The position numbers and the translations under genes are program-made. A stretch of DNA of 32,102 nt from Streptosporangiaceae bacterium (GTDB lineage: Bacteria > Actinomycetota > Actinomycetes > Streptosporangiales > Streptosporangiaceae): contig JAOPYH010000064.1 of assembly GCA_025964715.1 (NCBI GenBank), positions 1 through 32,102 on the forward strand, given 5' to 3'. Under the pieces are notes generated by a model, which saw only the letters and a program-made list of their open reading frames with translations, ran no database searches and was not told the DNA's origin. Below, piece by piece: positions 8,093 to 16,986 of this stretch (position 1 is its first letter; each line of letters opens with the position of its first letter).

Positions 8093-10246
8093 ATGTCGCA
8101 ATCCCCCAACTCCGGTTCGCCGGGCCCCGATGCCGTGGCCGAGGGCGGCCCGCTGAGGGCGGCGCTGTCGCGGCGGCGGATGCTGACGCTCGCCGCCGGC
8201 ACGGCCGGAGCCGTCACCGCCGCGTCGCTGCTGCCCCCGTCCGTACGGACGGCACTGGCCTCGCCGCCGCAGGCCGGAGGTCTCAAGGCCATCAAGCACG
8301 TGGTCTTCCTGATGCAGGAGAACCGCGCCTTCGACCACTACTACGGGACGATGCGGGGCGTGCGGGGGTACGGCGACCGCACCGCCATCACGCTGCGGGA
8401 CGGCAACTCCGTCCTGCGGCAGCCGGACGGCCACGGCGGTGGCGTCCTGCCGTTCCCGGTGCGCAAGGCCGCGCAGGACGCACACAAGGAACCGCAGTAC
8501 ATCGGCGACCTCGACCACAGCTGGTCCGGCGGGCACAGCGCCTGGGCGGGCGGCTGGTACAACAACTGGGTGCCGGCGAAGTCTCCCGCCACGATGGCCT
8601 ACTACGACCGGCAGGACCTGCCGTTCCACTACGAGCTCGCCGAGACGTTCACGATCTGCGACGCCTACCACGCCTCCGTGCACAGCTCGACGAGCCCGAA
8701 CCGCAACTATTTCGTCAGCGGCTACACCGGCTACGAGCCCGGCACCGGCAAGCGCGCGACCGGCAACGACGCCTACGACGAGGTCGGCCACGCGGGCTAT
8801 TCGTGGACGACCTATGCCGAGCGGCTGGAGCGGGCCGGCCGATCGTGGCAGGTCTACCACGAGTGGGACAACTTCCAGGACAACAACCTGGAGTTCTTCA
8901 CCAGCTTCAAGCAGATCGCCCGCAAGGCGCTGTCGGCCACGCAGTACAAGACCATGGACGCCTTCTACGGCGCGCTGGGCGGGGCCGACGCGGCCACGCG
9001 CAAGGACCTCCTCACCAAGCTCGAGCAGGGCGTGGCGACGCTGACCCGGGCGGAGAAGAGCCTGTTCGACCGGGCTCTGCGCCGGGTCGAGAGCGGAGCG
9101 CTCGCCTCCACGTTTCGCGCCGACGTGGCGGCCGGACGACTCCCGCAGGTGTCCTACCTCGTGCCGTCGTCGGCCGACTCCGAGCACCCGGGAGCCTCCT
9201 CGCCGGTCCAGAGTGCCCGCCTCACCTACGAGATCCTGGACGCGCTGGCCTCGCACCCGGACGTCTGGGCGTCGACTGTCGTGTTCATCACCTATGACGA
9301 GAACGACGGCCTTTTCGACCACGTGCCCCCACCGGTGCCGCCGGCCGGCACCAGGGACGAGTTCGTCGACGGGCAGCCCCTCGGCCTGGGCATCCGGGTC
9401 CCGATGACGGTGGTGTCGCCGTGGACCGCGGGCGGCTACGTCTGCTCGCAGGTCTTCGACCACAGCTCCCTCATCCGGTTCACCGAGACCTGGCTCGGGG
9501 TCCGGCAGCCCGAGATCAGCGCGTGGCGCCGGAAGGTCTCCGGCGACCTGACCTCGGCGTTCGACTTCGGCACCACCAAGCGGCGGCTCGACGCGCCGGC
9601 CGCCGGCACGGTGCCGCCGTTCGCCGGCCGCTGGCATCCGGCGCCGCCGGCCGACCAGAAGATGCCGGTCCAGGAGCAGGGCGTACGGCCCGCACGGCCA
9701 CTGCCCTACCAGCCGGACGTGAGCGCCCGGCTGGACCCTGCGACGAAGACCCTCACGCTCACGATGACCAACACCGGTACGGCCAGCGCGCACCTGACGG
9801 TCTACCCGTACGCCGGCGAGTTCGCGACGCCGCAGCACTTCGACGTCGACGGCGCCGAGACGCTGAGCGTGAAGCTGAACGGCGGCACCTACCGGCTCGT
9901 CGTGACCGGGCCGGGCGGGTTCCTGCGCGAGTTCGCCGGTGAGGTCACCGGCCAGGCCGCCGTGGCGTCGTCGATCCACGGGCGCGACCGGCGGGTGTCC
10001 CTCTCCCTCGTGAACGCGGGGCCGAAGCCGGTGACCTTCGTCATCGCGCCGAACGCCTACGCGGGCACCGGTGAGAGCAGGCCCCGCAAGGTCACCGTCG
10101 CGGGGCGCCGCACCGGGAAGGCCGAGTGGAAGGCCGCCGCGGCGCACGGGTGGTACGACCTCACGGTCACCGTCGCCGGTGACCCGGCCTTCGCACGCCG
10201 CCTCACCGGCCACCTCCAGAACGGCCGCCCCAGCGTCACGGGCTGA
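8093..10246 (+). CDS. plcC: Secreted (Tat) phospholipase C, phosphoesterase family
   Basis: The enzyme hydrolyses phospholipids such as phosphatidylcholine to diacylglycerol and a phosphorylated head group outside the cell. The 717-residue product starts with a twin-arginine signal (LSRRRMLTLAAGTAG, residues 23-37, followed by a hydrophobic stretch to an ALA site near residue 55). The catalytic phosphoesterase domain contains IKHVVFLMQENRAFDHYYG, HSSTSPNRNYF, SYLVPSSADSEHPG and VFITYDENDGLFDHVPPP, all hallmarks of the non-haemolytic phospholipase C / acid phosphatase AcpA family. Two C-terminal beta-rich repeats typical of bacterial phospholipase C follow (about residues 540-700). The ATG follows GGAGG at eight bases. 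A phosphate-scavenging role is likely, supported weakly by the PHO-box-like repeats upstream. Substrate specificity cannot be read from sequence alone; the symbol is a family name. Confidence 0.93.
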   Translation: MSQSPNSGSPGPDAVAEGGPLRAALSRRRMLTLAAGTAGAVTAASLLPPSVRTALASPPQAGGLKAIKHVVFLMQENRAFDHYYGTMRGVRGYGDRTAITLRDGNSVLRQPDGHGGGVLPFPVRKAAQDAHKEPQYIGDLDHSWSGGHSAWAGGWYNNWVPAKSPATMAYYDRQDLPFHYELAETFTICDAYHASVHSSTSPNRNYFVSGYTGYEPGTGKRATGNDAYDEVGHAGYSWTTYAERLERAGRSWQVYHEWDNFQDNNLEFFTSFKQIARKALSATQYKTMDAFYGALGGADAATRKDLLTKLEQGVATLTRAEKSLFDRALRRVESGALASTFRADVAAGRLPQVSYLVPSSADSEHPGASSPVQSARLTYEILDALASHPDVWASTVVFITYDENDGLFDHVPPPVPPAGTRDEFVDGQPLGLGIRVPMTVVSPWTAGGYVCSQVFDHSSLIRFTETWLGVRQPEISAWRRKVSGDLTSAFDFGTTKRRLDAPAAGTVPPFAGRWHPAPPADQKMPVQEQGVRPARPLPYQPDVSARLDPATKTLTLTMTNTGTASAHLTVYPYAGEFATPQHFDVDGAETLSVKLNGGTYRLVVTGPGGFLREFAGEVTGQAAVASSIHGRDRRVSLSLVNAGPKPVTFVIAPNAYAGTGESRPRKVTVAGRRTGKAEWKAAAAHGWYDLTVTVAGDPAFARRLTGHLQNGRPSVTG

Positions 10247-10261
10247 CCGCTCCCCCGATCC

Positions 10262-10307
10262 GCCGTGATCATGCGGGTGCTCGCGCGGGGCTCCGCATGA
10301 TCACGGC
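10262..10307. terminator. Bidirectional terminator-like inverted repeat
   Basis: A perfect 15-bp stem pairs 10262-10276 with 10293-10307 around a 16-base loop. It lies between the convergent phospholipase C and glycosyltransferase genes. There is no T-run on either side, as is common for high-GC actinobacterial terminators. Confidence 0.7.
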
Positions 10308-10321
10308 TGCGCGTGTGGACA

Positions 10322-11806
10322 TCAGGTCCTGACGAACAGCCCGAGATGGACGCCGCCGAAGTCCCACGAGCCCGCTCGGCTGAAACGCCTGTCGGAACGC
10401 AGGGCGGCCAGGTCCCGCCTCGGCGTGGGCGTGCGGTAAACACCTCCCGGCGGCGGAACCTCGACGACCCAGATCCGGCGCTCGGCGCCCAGCGCGGCCC
10501 GGAAGCGGCCGGTCGGCAGATCCGCGAGGCTCCGGTCGTGGAGCGCCCTGGCGTTCAGGTGCTCGAACGCGTCCTGATAGACGACCGCGAAGATCCTGCG
10601 GTACGCGGGGACGTACAACACCGCGTCACCGGCTTCGGCCCGGGTGCGCAGCACGGTGGCCATGGCCCGGAGGTTGTCGGGCCGGGCGGCCGGTTCGCGG
10701 ATCGCCAGCTGCGTGGGAAGGCTCAGGGCGGCGAGCACGGAAAGGACCGTGCCCGGGAGAACCAGGCGCGTCCAGTGCGGGGCGCGCTCGGTGACATAGG
10801 CCAGCCCGACGCCCGCGGCCAGCGCAAGCGCACAGACGCAGTGAAGGAGATAGCGCGGGTGGTAGACGGGCTGGATCTGGGAGGCCGTGACCGCCAGGGC
10901 GAAGGGAACCACCAGCCATGGCAGGACCACAGCGGTGTAGCTCCTGCGGCGGCACGGCCCCACGGTGCCGATGACGGCCAAGACGGCGAGGACCAGCAGT
11001 ACGGGAACGCTGCCCGCGACGACCAGTCCGAAGTCGATCGGAACGCTGATCCCTGGGGGACGCAGCCACGACACCTGCCCCTGCTGGCCTTGGGCGACCA
11101 GCGCCAGCGGAGCGACCGTGGCCAGCGCGACTCCGACAGCGGCGGCCCAGCCCACGAGATGACCGCGCCGGCGCAACATCGCTACGGTCAGACCGTGCGC
11201 GGCGACGAGGAACAACGAGTACAGATGCAGCCAGCCGAGAACGCTCAGAACGGCTCCATACCAACCGTACAAAGCGAGCCGGGGTCGCGGGGACTCCAGT
11301 GCCCGGACCAGCACGTACGTCGCCAGGACCGCGGCCGCACTGACCAACGTGTACTGACGGACCTCCTGTGCGTAGCGGCTGACCATCGGCAAAGCCGCGT
11401 AGATGAGCCCGCCGAACAGGCCGGCCGTCGCCGAATAGAGGCGCCGGCCGAGCGCGGCGACTCCGCCGGCGGCGAGCGCCGCCGCGATCGCTGACGGCAT
11501 CCGGGTGATCGTCTCGCTGGTCCCCAGGGCGGTCACCGGGCGCAGGAGCAGGTAGTAGAAGGCGTGCACGGCATCGGTGTCCCGCAGGAAGTGCCGGAGA
11601 TCCGCGAGGGATCCATGGGCGGCGACGACACTGACGGATTCGTCCCGCCAGTACGAGGGACCACTGATCCCCCACACCGTCACGGCCAACGTGACCAGCG
11701 CGGGAATGATCGGCAGCCAGTGTCGCGGCGGCTTCGGCAGCCCCCGGCCGGCCGACGGCCCGTCCACCTTGCCGGCCGTGGAACCGCGCCAGGTATCCAG
11801 ATTCAC
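10322..11806 (-). CDS. Integral membrane GT-C glycosyltransferase (family 39-like)
   Basis: The 494-residue product is a multi-span membrane protein. After the first membrane segment comes GPSYWRDESVSV, whose acidic DE pair in the first extracytoplasmic loop is typical of polyprenyl-phosphate-sugar-dependent GT-C enzymes (PMT/ArnT-like). About ten further hydrophobic segments follow, for example AAAVLATYVLV, VLSVLGWLHLYSLFLVAAHG and GLVVAGSVPVLLVLAVLAVIG. PVYHPRYLLHCVCALALAAG resembles the conserved H-x-RY motif of this class, and the C-terminal domain is soluble. The GTG at 11806 has GAGGGG six bases upstream; the longer frame to 11986 overlaps the divergent neighbour's promoter and lacks a ribosome site. 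The likely role is transfer of a sugar (such as mannose) to a cell-surface acceptor; donor and acceptor are unknown. Confidence 0.85.
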   Translation of the reverse strand: MNLDTWRGSTAGKVDGPSAGRGLPKPPRHWLPIIPALVTLAVTVWGISGPSYWRDESVSVVAAHGSLADLRHFLRDTDAVHAFYYLLLRPVTALGTSETITRMPSAIAAALAAGGVAALGRRLYSATAGLFGGLIYAALPMVSRYAQEVRQYTLVSAAAVLATYVLVRALESPRPRLALYGWYGAVLSVLGWLHLYSLFLVAAHGLTVAMLRRRGHLVGWAAAVGVALATVAPLALVAQGQQGQVSWLRPPGISVPIDFGLVVAGSVPVLLVLAVLAVIGTVGPCRRRSYTAVVLPWLVVPFALAVTASQIQPVYHPRYLLHCVCALALAAGVGLAYVTERAPHWTRLVLPGTVLSVLAALSLPTQLAIREPAARPDNLRAMATVLRTRAEAGDAVLYVPAYRRIFAVVYQDAFEHLNARALHDRSLADLPTGRFRAALGAERRIWVVEVPPPGGVYRTPTPRRDLAALRSDRRFSRAGSWDFGGVHLGLFVRT

Positions 11807-11959
11807 CACAGTCCCCTCACCGTGTCGACCCGGTGTAGGCGGCCGGGAAACCAAACAACGTATTCGTGCGCCCTTAACAGACGGCGAACGTCTGCAGGAC
11901 CCGAGACGGCCGCACGAGGTCCGGTCCGACGGCTCTGCCTGGCGAGCCGCTAGATCTTG

Positions 11960-11965
11960 TAGCGT
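11960..11965 (+). promoter_or_regulatory. -10 box of a leaderless promoter for the alpha/beta hydrolase
   Basis: TAGCGT matches TAnnnT and ends seven bases before the ATG at 11973. No ribosome-binding sequence lies between, so the mRNA probably starts at the ATG. A -35 was not identified. Confidence 0.55.
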
Positions 11966-11972
11966 CGCGGCC

Positions 11973-12830
11973 ATGGACACCGTCAAGGCGAACGGCCTGG
12001 AGTTCGGTTATCTTTCGGCAGGGCCGTCCGACGGCCCGCTGGCGCTGTGCCTGCATGGCTTTCCCGACTCGGCCCACACCTGGCGGCATCTGCTGCCGGT
12101 GCTCGCCGGCGCGGGCTTCCATGTCGTGGCCCCGTTCATGCGCGGATACGCGCCGACCCCGGTGCCGGCCGACGGTGCGTACCAGACAGGCGCGCTGGCC
12201 GCCGACGCCAACGCGCTGCACGAGGCCCTCGGCGGTGGCCCGGACGCCGTGCTCATCGGACATGACTGGGGGGCCGCCGCGGTCTACGGGGCGGCCGCGC
12301 TGGCACCGGAGCGCTGGCGCCGAGTGGTCGCCATGGCGGTGCCGCCCCTGGAGTCCATGCTGTCCGCCTTCTTGGACTACGAGCAGCTCAGACGCTCGTT
12401 CTACATCTTCCTGTTCCAGACTCCGCTGGCCGAGATGGCGCTGAACCGGTCCTTCGTGCAGGCGCTGTGGCGCGACTGGTCGCCCGGATACGACGCGGCC
12501 GAGGACGTGGCGCACGCGATGGAGTGCCTGAGCTCGCCGGAGCACGTGGCCGCCGCCATCGGTTACTACCGCGCCATGCTGGACCCCGCCCGGCACGTCC
12601 AGGCGGCCTACGCCGCCGCACAGGAGGCCGCGTCCGCCATCGGGGAACGACCCGTCCTGTATCTCCACGGCGCTGACGACGGCTGCCTGGGCGCCGGCGT
12701 CGTCGGGGACGCCGAACGCCACCTGCCACCGGGGTCGAAAGCGCAGCTCATCGCCGGTGCCGGGCACTTCCTACAGCTGGAGCGGCCGGCCGACGTCAAT
12801 GCCCGGATCCTGGAGTGGATCACCAACTAG
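11973..12830 (+). CDS. Alpha/beta hydrolase, epoxide-hydrolase-like
   Basis: The 285-residue product is a single-domain alpha/beta-fold hydrolase. It shows the oxyanion motif HGFPDS (about residue 29), the nucleophile elbow GHDWGA with Asp in place of Ser (about residues 92-97), an acid residue in HGADDG and the catalytic His in GAGHFLQLERP near the C-terminus. The Asp nucleophile in GHDWG and HGFP are typical of epoxide hydrolases and haloalkane dehalogenases, which work through an ester intermediate. A cap domain (about residues 125-210) separates the catalytic elements. The start ATG fits a leaderless transcript. The gene precedes the P450 by about 110 bp on the same strand; a P450 making an epoxide followed by hydrolysis is possible but only inferred. 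Confidence 0.88.
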   Translation: MDTVKANGLEFGYLSAGPSDGPLALCLHGFPDSAHTWRHLLPVLAGAGFHVVAPFMRGYAPTPVPADGAYQTGALAADANALHEALGGGPDAVLIGHDWGAAAVYGAAALAPERWRRVVAMAVPPLESMLSAFLDYEQLRRSFYIFLFQTPLAEMALNRSFVQALWRDWSPGYDAAEDVAHAMECLSSPEHVAAAIGYYRAMLDPARHVQAAYAAAQEAASAIGERPVLYLHGADDGCLGAGVVGDAERHLPPGSKAQLIAGAGHFLQLERPADVNARILEWITN

Positions 12831-12938
12831 GGTTGCAGGCCTATGTCGCCGATCACAGCAGACATGGCTTTCTGGGCGAGTGGTCGGGGACTTCGGCAGT
12901 ATGTACCCGAATGTGGTTCTAGTGGCAGGTGGTGCGTG

Positions 12939-14183
12939 GTGCTCAACGTCGATGACATCAACTTGACGGACTGGGGTTTTTGGGGGCGTCCGCTCAACGA
13001 GCGGCACGAGGCCTTCAAGGCGCTGCGGGAACGGCCTGACCTGGCCTTCTTCGAAGAGCCCGATATCGCCGTCGTGCCGCAGGGGCCCGGGTACTACGCG
13101 CTGGTCGACCACGCCGACGTGGTGGAGGCCTCCCGCCGTCCGGCGGACTTCTGCTCGGGCCAGGGCGCGATCAACATCCCCAACATGCCGGTCGACATGA
13201 ACGAGTACTTCGGCTCGATGATCAGCATGGACGACCCCCGGCACGCGCACATCCGCCGCATCGTCTCGCGCGCCTTCTCCCCGCGGATGATCCAGCGGTT
13301 CGAGGACCAGGTCGAGGCCGTGGCCAGGCAGATCGTCGCAGAGGTCAAGGCCGGTGGCACCGGCGACTTCGTCGCGGACGTCGCCGCCCGGCTGCCGCTC
13401 AAGATCATCTCCGACATGATGGGGATCTCCTCGGAGCACTACCAGACGGTCCTGGACCAGACCAACATCATCCTGGCCGGCAACGACCCCGAGTTCATGC
13501 CGCAGGACGACTTCGAGGGCGTGGCGCTGCGGCTCCTCACGGCCGGCCAGACGCTCAAGGACCTGGTTGAGGACCTCGGCCGCCACCGGCGCGAGCACCC
13601 GACGGACGACCTGACCTCGGCGCTCGTCAACGCCAACATCGATGGCGAGTCACTGACCGATCAGGAACTGGGGTCGTTCTTCATCCTGCTCGTGGTCGCG
13701 GGCAACGAGACCACCCGCAACGCCATCGCGCACGGCCTGGACCTCTTCACGCGCAATCCCGACCAGCGGGCCCTGCTGATGTCGGACTTCGACGCCCGCA
13801 TGCCCGGAGCCGTCGAGGAGATCGTCCGGTACGCCTCACCGGTGATCTGGATGCGGCGCACCGCCACGCGGGACACCATGCTGAACGGGCACGAGATCAA
13901 GGCCGACGACAAGCTGATCCTCTACTACTGGTCGGCCAACCGGGACGAGGCCGTGTTCGACGCACCTGAGCGGTTCGACATCACCCGGTCCCCCAACCCG
14001 CATGTCGGCTTCGGCGGCCCGGGGCCGCACTTCTGCCTCGGCGCCCACCTGGCCCGCCGGGAGATCACGGTGATGTTCAGGGAGCTGTTCAGGGAGGTCC
14101 CCGGCATCCACACCGCCGGTGAGCCCGACCGGCTGCTGTCGAACTTCATCAACGGCATCAAGCACCTGCCGTACGCCATCTGA
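12939..14183 (+). CDS. Cytochrome P450, CYP124-like (branched-lipid or steroid hydroxylase)
   Basis: This soluble 414-residue bacterial P450 needs ferredoxin partners, none of which is encoded nearby. It has ExxR in VEEIVRYASPVIWMRRT (about residue 293), the oxygen-activating I-helix AGNETT (about 254) and the haem-binding loop FGGPGPHFCLGAHLARREI with the Cys ligand near residue 365. Several blocks resemble mycobacterial CYP124 as I remember it: EYFGSMI, DDPRHAHIRRIVSRAF, FFILLVVAGNETTRNAI and the C-terminal GIKHLP. CYP124 omega-hydroxylates methyl-branched lipids and related isoprenoids or sterols; CYP125 and CYP142 are relatives. I choose the GTG at 12939, with AGGTGG six bases upstream. 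An in-frame ATG at 12843 would add a 32-residue tail unlike the family. The convergent neighbours tmsB/tmsA make methyl-branched fatty acids, a possible substrate link. Confidence 0.92.
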   Translation: MLNVDDINLTDWGFWGRPLNERHEAFKALRERPDLAFFEEPDIAVVPQGPGYYALVDHADVVEASRRPADFCSGQGAINIPNMPVDMNEYFGSMISMDDPRHAHIRRIVSRAFSPRMIQRFEDQVEAVARQIVAEVKAGGTGDFVADVAARLPLKIISDMMGISSEHYQTVLDQTNIILAGNDPEFMPQDDFEGVALRLLTAGQTLKDLVEDLGRHRREHPTDDLTSALVNANIDGESLTDQELGSFFILLVVAGNETTRNAIAHGLDLFTRNPDQRALLMSDFDARMPGAVEEIVRYASPVIWMRRTATRDTMLNGHEIKADDKLILYYWSANRDEAVFDAPERFDITRSPNPHVGFGGPGPHFCLGAHLARREITVMFRELFREVPGIHTAGEPDRLLSNFINGIKHLPYAI

Positions 14184-14202
14184 GCTCGCCCGCTCACACA
14201 GA

Positions 14203-14235
14203 GTCCGGCACCGCGCGGGATGTGCGGTGCCGGAC
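14203..14235. terminator. Bidirectional terminator-like hairpin
   Basis: A perfect 12-bp stem (GTCCGGCACCGC at 14203-14214 with its complement at 14224-14235, 9-nt loop) lies between the convergent P450 and tmsB genes. There is no T-run. Confidence 0.7.
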
Positions 14236-14256
14236 CTGTCATGACCGGCGAGGAGC

Positions 14257-15528
14257 TCAGCGCGCGGTGGGCTCCCAGTTCGGACGCAGCGGCATGCCGG
14301 AGCGCCCGTCCCCGTCGAGTTTGACGCCGAGCGTCTGGTGCAGCTGGATCCAGTTGCTCTCGAATCCGATCCGGCTGCCGGCCATGTAGAGCCGCCACAC
14401 CCGGGCGGTGGCGTCACCGACCTCGGCGACCGCCTCGTCCCAGTGCTCGTCGAGGTTGCGGCACCAGCCGGTGAGCGTACGGGCGTAGTGCTCCCGCAGG
14501 TTCTCCTCGTGCCGCACCTCGAAGCCGGCCTCGTTCATCCGGGACATGATGTGGCCCGGCCCCTCGAGCTCTCCGTCGGGGAAGACATACCGGTTGATGA
14601 AGCCCTGCTTGCGGATCGACGGCTCGGAGTCGTCGGGCCTGGTGATGGTGTGGTTGAGCAGCCGCCCGCCCGGCCGCAGCCTCCCGTACAGGAAGGAGAA
14701 GTACGCGGGCAGGTTCGCCTTGCCGATGTGCTCGGTGAGGCCGATCGAGCTGACCGCGTCGAAGCCCTCCTCGGTCACGTCGCGGTAGTCCAGGTGACGG
14801 ACCTCGGCGAGCTCCGAAAGGCCCGCCTCCGCGATCGCCTTCTGCGCCCACTCGGCCTGCTGCTTGGACAGCGTGACGCCGAGCCCCCGCACTCTGTACT
14901 CCCGGGCCGCGTGCATCACCATGCCGCCCCAGCCGCAGCCGACGTCGAGCAGCCGCATCCCGGGCTTCAGCTGGAGCTTGCGCGCCACCAGGTCGAACTT
15001 GTGCGCCTGCGCCTCCTCCAGCGAAGCCTCCTCGCTGGGAAAACAGGCGCAGGTGTAGGCCATGGACGGTCCGAGCACCCACTCGTAGAAGGTGTTGGAC
15101 ACGTCGTAATGGTGAGAGATGGCCTGCGCGTCACGCCGCTTGGAGTGGCGGAGGAACGAAAGCCCTCCGGTCTGGACCTCCTGTCGCGGTGGCTCCAGCC
15201 GCCGCGAGGCCGCGGCACGCAGCAGCGGGTCCTCCAGCACGCCACGCAGAACTCGCAGCCGGTCCCGTACGGTCAGGTCGCTGAGCACCTGCGACATCCG
15301 GCTCAGCGCGTCGTACATGTCGCCGTGCACATCGATGTGGCCGGTGACGTACGCGCGAGCGAGCCCGAGGGCTCCAGGCGAATGCAGCAGGTACGAGACC
15401 GCGTACGGCGAACGGACGTCGATCCGGACCTCCGAGCCCGCGGCACCCGACCGGCTGCCGTCGTAGGCGACGATCTCCACCGGTGCGTCCGACCCCACGA
15501 TCTGCTCAAAGACCTTCGCCAGCGTCAT
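14257..15528 (-). CDS. tmsB: SAM-dependent fatty acid methyltransferase for 10-methyl(ene) fatty acids (Cfa family)
   Basis: This 423-residue Cfa/CmaA-family enzyme is expected to add a methylene group from S-adenosylmethionine to the double bond of oleoyl chains in membrane phospholipids. The SAM site is LLDVGCGWGGMVMHAARE (about residue 190), followed by GVTLSKQQAEWAQ. IGLTEHIG and the family signature HHYDVSNTFYEWVLGPSMAYTCACF are present, with an N-terminal substrate domain. It sits 14 bp downstream of tmsA with its own strong AGGAGGA site five bases before the ATG at 15528. The tmsA-tmsB (bfaA-bfaB) pairing distinguishes it from a plain cyclopropane synthase: in other actinobacteria this pair makes 10-methylstearate (tuberculostearic acid). 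Mycobacterial UfaA1 is the counterpart. The third gene often present (tmsC / DUF1365) is absent here. Confidence 0.9.
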   Translation of the reverse strand: MTLAKVFEQIVGSDAPVEIVAYDGSRSGAAGSEVRIDVRSPYAVSYLLHSPGALGLARAYVTGHIDVHGDMYDALSRMSQVLSDLTVRDRLRVLRGVLEDPLLRAAASRRLEPPRQEVQTGGLSFLRHSKRRDAQAISHHYDVSNTFYEWVLGPSMAYTCACFPSEEASLEEAQAHKFDLVARKLQLKPGMRLLDVGCGWGGMVMHAAREYRVRGLGVTLSKQQAEWAQKAIAEAGLSELAEVRHLDYRDVTEEGFDAVSSIGLTEHIGKANLPAYFSFLYGRLRPGGRLLNHTITRPDDSEPSIRKQGFINRYVFPDGELEGPGHIMSRMNEAGFEVRHEENLREHYARTLTGWCRNLDEHWDEAVAEVGDATARVWRLYMAGSRIGFESNWIQLHQTLGVKLDGDGRSGMPLRPNWEPTAR

Positions 15529-15542
15529 GAAAATCCTCCTTG

Positions 15543-16910
15543 TCAACGCCCCCGCACACACTTGTCGTAGAGGTCGAGCAGCCGTTCCTCAGGGTCATAG
15601 GCGTCCTTGAGGCGCCGGTAAGTCTGCCCGTCGTAAAGCTGCCAGAATTCCTCACGTGAGTAAAAGGCAGTCGAGTACAGCGATTTATGCCCGTTCAGCT
15701 GTGTGACCTTCCGCTCGATGAGCCGGTTGTGGTGCTCCGGGATCCTCCCGGGCGGCAGCGCGACCGTGCCCCAGAAGCCGACGTTCACGTAGGCTTTCCC
15801 GGGCTCGAGCGGATAGAGCGGCCAGTCCTCGCGGGCCGCGAGGGGGCACAGCCATATCGGGCTCATTCCCACCTCTGCCTGGAAGAACTCCAGGAACTCG
15901 GGCAGCCGCTCGACCGGGACTTCGATGTCCTGGATGACGAACTCGCGCGTCGGCCTGCCCCGCCACCGGTCCAGCCGGGCGGTCGCCTGCCAGCGTCTGT
16001 CGAGGGCGACCAGACGCCGGTAGACGTCCGAACGCTTGGCCTGATCCGGCCACACCCGCCGTACGAGCGGGTGCTGTACCCCGAACGCTCCCGAGCACCA
16101 GAACCAGTCGGTGTCCCAGCGCCACAGATAGTCGCGGATCGTCAGGAAGTCCACGGAGCGCCGCTGGATCGACCTGTAATAGATCTGCGAGCCCGTGTAG
16201 TCGGAGGTGTACGGCGCCGTGTCCGCGAACGTCCCGATGGTGATGTAGAGCTCACGGGGGCCGAACACCGTGCCGTCGACGAAGTCCACCGGCTCACCGT
16301 CGTACTCACCGGACTCGCTGATCCGCTTCAGCTCCTCGGCGCAGGCGGTGGCGTCGTCGTGGCGCAGGTGCCGCAGCCGGACGTAGGCCTTGACCGGCGC
16401 GAGCTCGATGCGCAGCCGTAGCGAATAGCCGAGCGTCCCATAGGAGTTGGGGAAGCCGCGGAACAGCTCCGCGTGCTCATTCTCGCGGGACGCCGTGACG
16501 ATTCGCCCGTCCCCGGTCAGGATGTCCATCTCCACGACGGACTCGTGCGGCAGCCCGGCCCGGAACGACGACGACTCGATGCCCAGCCCGGTCACCGCGC
16601 CGCCGAGCGTGATCGTCTTCAGCTGTGGCACCACCAGGGGCATCAGCCCGAACGGCAGCGTCGCGTCCACCAGGTCCTCGTAGGTCGTCATTCCCTGGAC
16701 ATCGGCCGTGCGCCGCTCCGGGTCGACGCTGAGCACCCGGTCCAGCCCGCTGACGTCGAGCCCCGGCGCGGAGGATTGGTCCCGGAACCTGAAGAGGTTC
16801 GAGGTCCGCTTGGCCAGCCGGACCGGCGCCCCTGGAGGAATCGCCTCATAGGACCGCCGTAGCGCCGCCACCGCTTCTTGATGTCCGCTCTCGGCCACCA
16901 GTTGCGTCAT
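15543..16910 (-). CDS. tmsA: FAD-binding oxidoreductase, reductase partner for 10-methyl fatty acid synthesis
   Basis: The 455-residue protein has a PCMH-type FAD-binding domain at residues 20-190 (RKTSNLFRFRD-like start, MTTYEDLVDATLPFGLMPLVVPQLKTITLGGAV, GLGIESSSFRAGLPHESVVEMDILTGDG, FPNSYGTLGYSLRLRIEL). A C-terminal region related to the DWARF1/DHCR24-type reductases follows (FVIQDIEVPVERLPEFLEFFQ, SPIWLCPL, YVNVGFWGTV). In the known pathway it reduces the 10-methylene intermediate made by TmsB to the 10-methyl chain with NADPH. The ATG at 16910 has GGAGGG just upstream; a TTG at 16922 is less likely. It is the first gene of the tmsA-tmsB operon. DHCR24-like sterol reductases are the closest alternative, but the linkage to tmsB decides it. 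Confidence 0.9.
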   Translation of the reverse strand: MTQLVAESGHQEAVAALRRSYEAIPPGAPVRLAKRTSNLFRFRDQSSAPGLDVSGLDRVLSVDPERRTADVQGMTTYEDLVDATLPFGLMPLVVPQLKTITLGGAVTGLGIESSSFRAGLPHESVVEMDILTGDGRIVTASRENEHAELFRGFPNSYGTLGYSLRLRIELAPVKAYVRLRHLRHDDATACAEELKRISESGEYDGEPVDFVDGTVFGPRELYITIGTFADTAPYTSDYTGSQIYYRSIQRRSVDFLTIRDYLWRWDTDWFWCSGAFGVQHPLVRRVWPDQAKRSDVYRRLVALDRRWQATARLDRWRGRPTREFVIQDIEVPVERLPEFLEFFQAEVGMSPIWLCPLAAREDWPLYPLEPGKAYVNVGFWGTVALPPGRIPEHHNRLIERKVTQLNGHKSLYSTAFYSREEFWQLYDGQTYRRLKDAYDPEERLLDLYDKCVRGR

Positions 16911-16986
16911 TCCGCCCTCCAATGATCAGCTCACCCGATCCTCCCACCAAGGGCCGGGCGATGCGTCGGCGCGCCGCACGGGCCCG

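Noticed and set aside
7787-10213. 808-residue open frame opposite phospholipase C
   Set aside because: It is a shadow of the phospholipase gene, with low-complexity Arg/Gly/Val composition and no motif.
12843-12938. Upstream ATG start for the P450
   Set aside because: The 32-residue extension is unlike family members, and GTG 12939 has a ribosome site.
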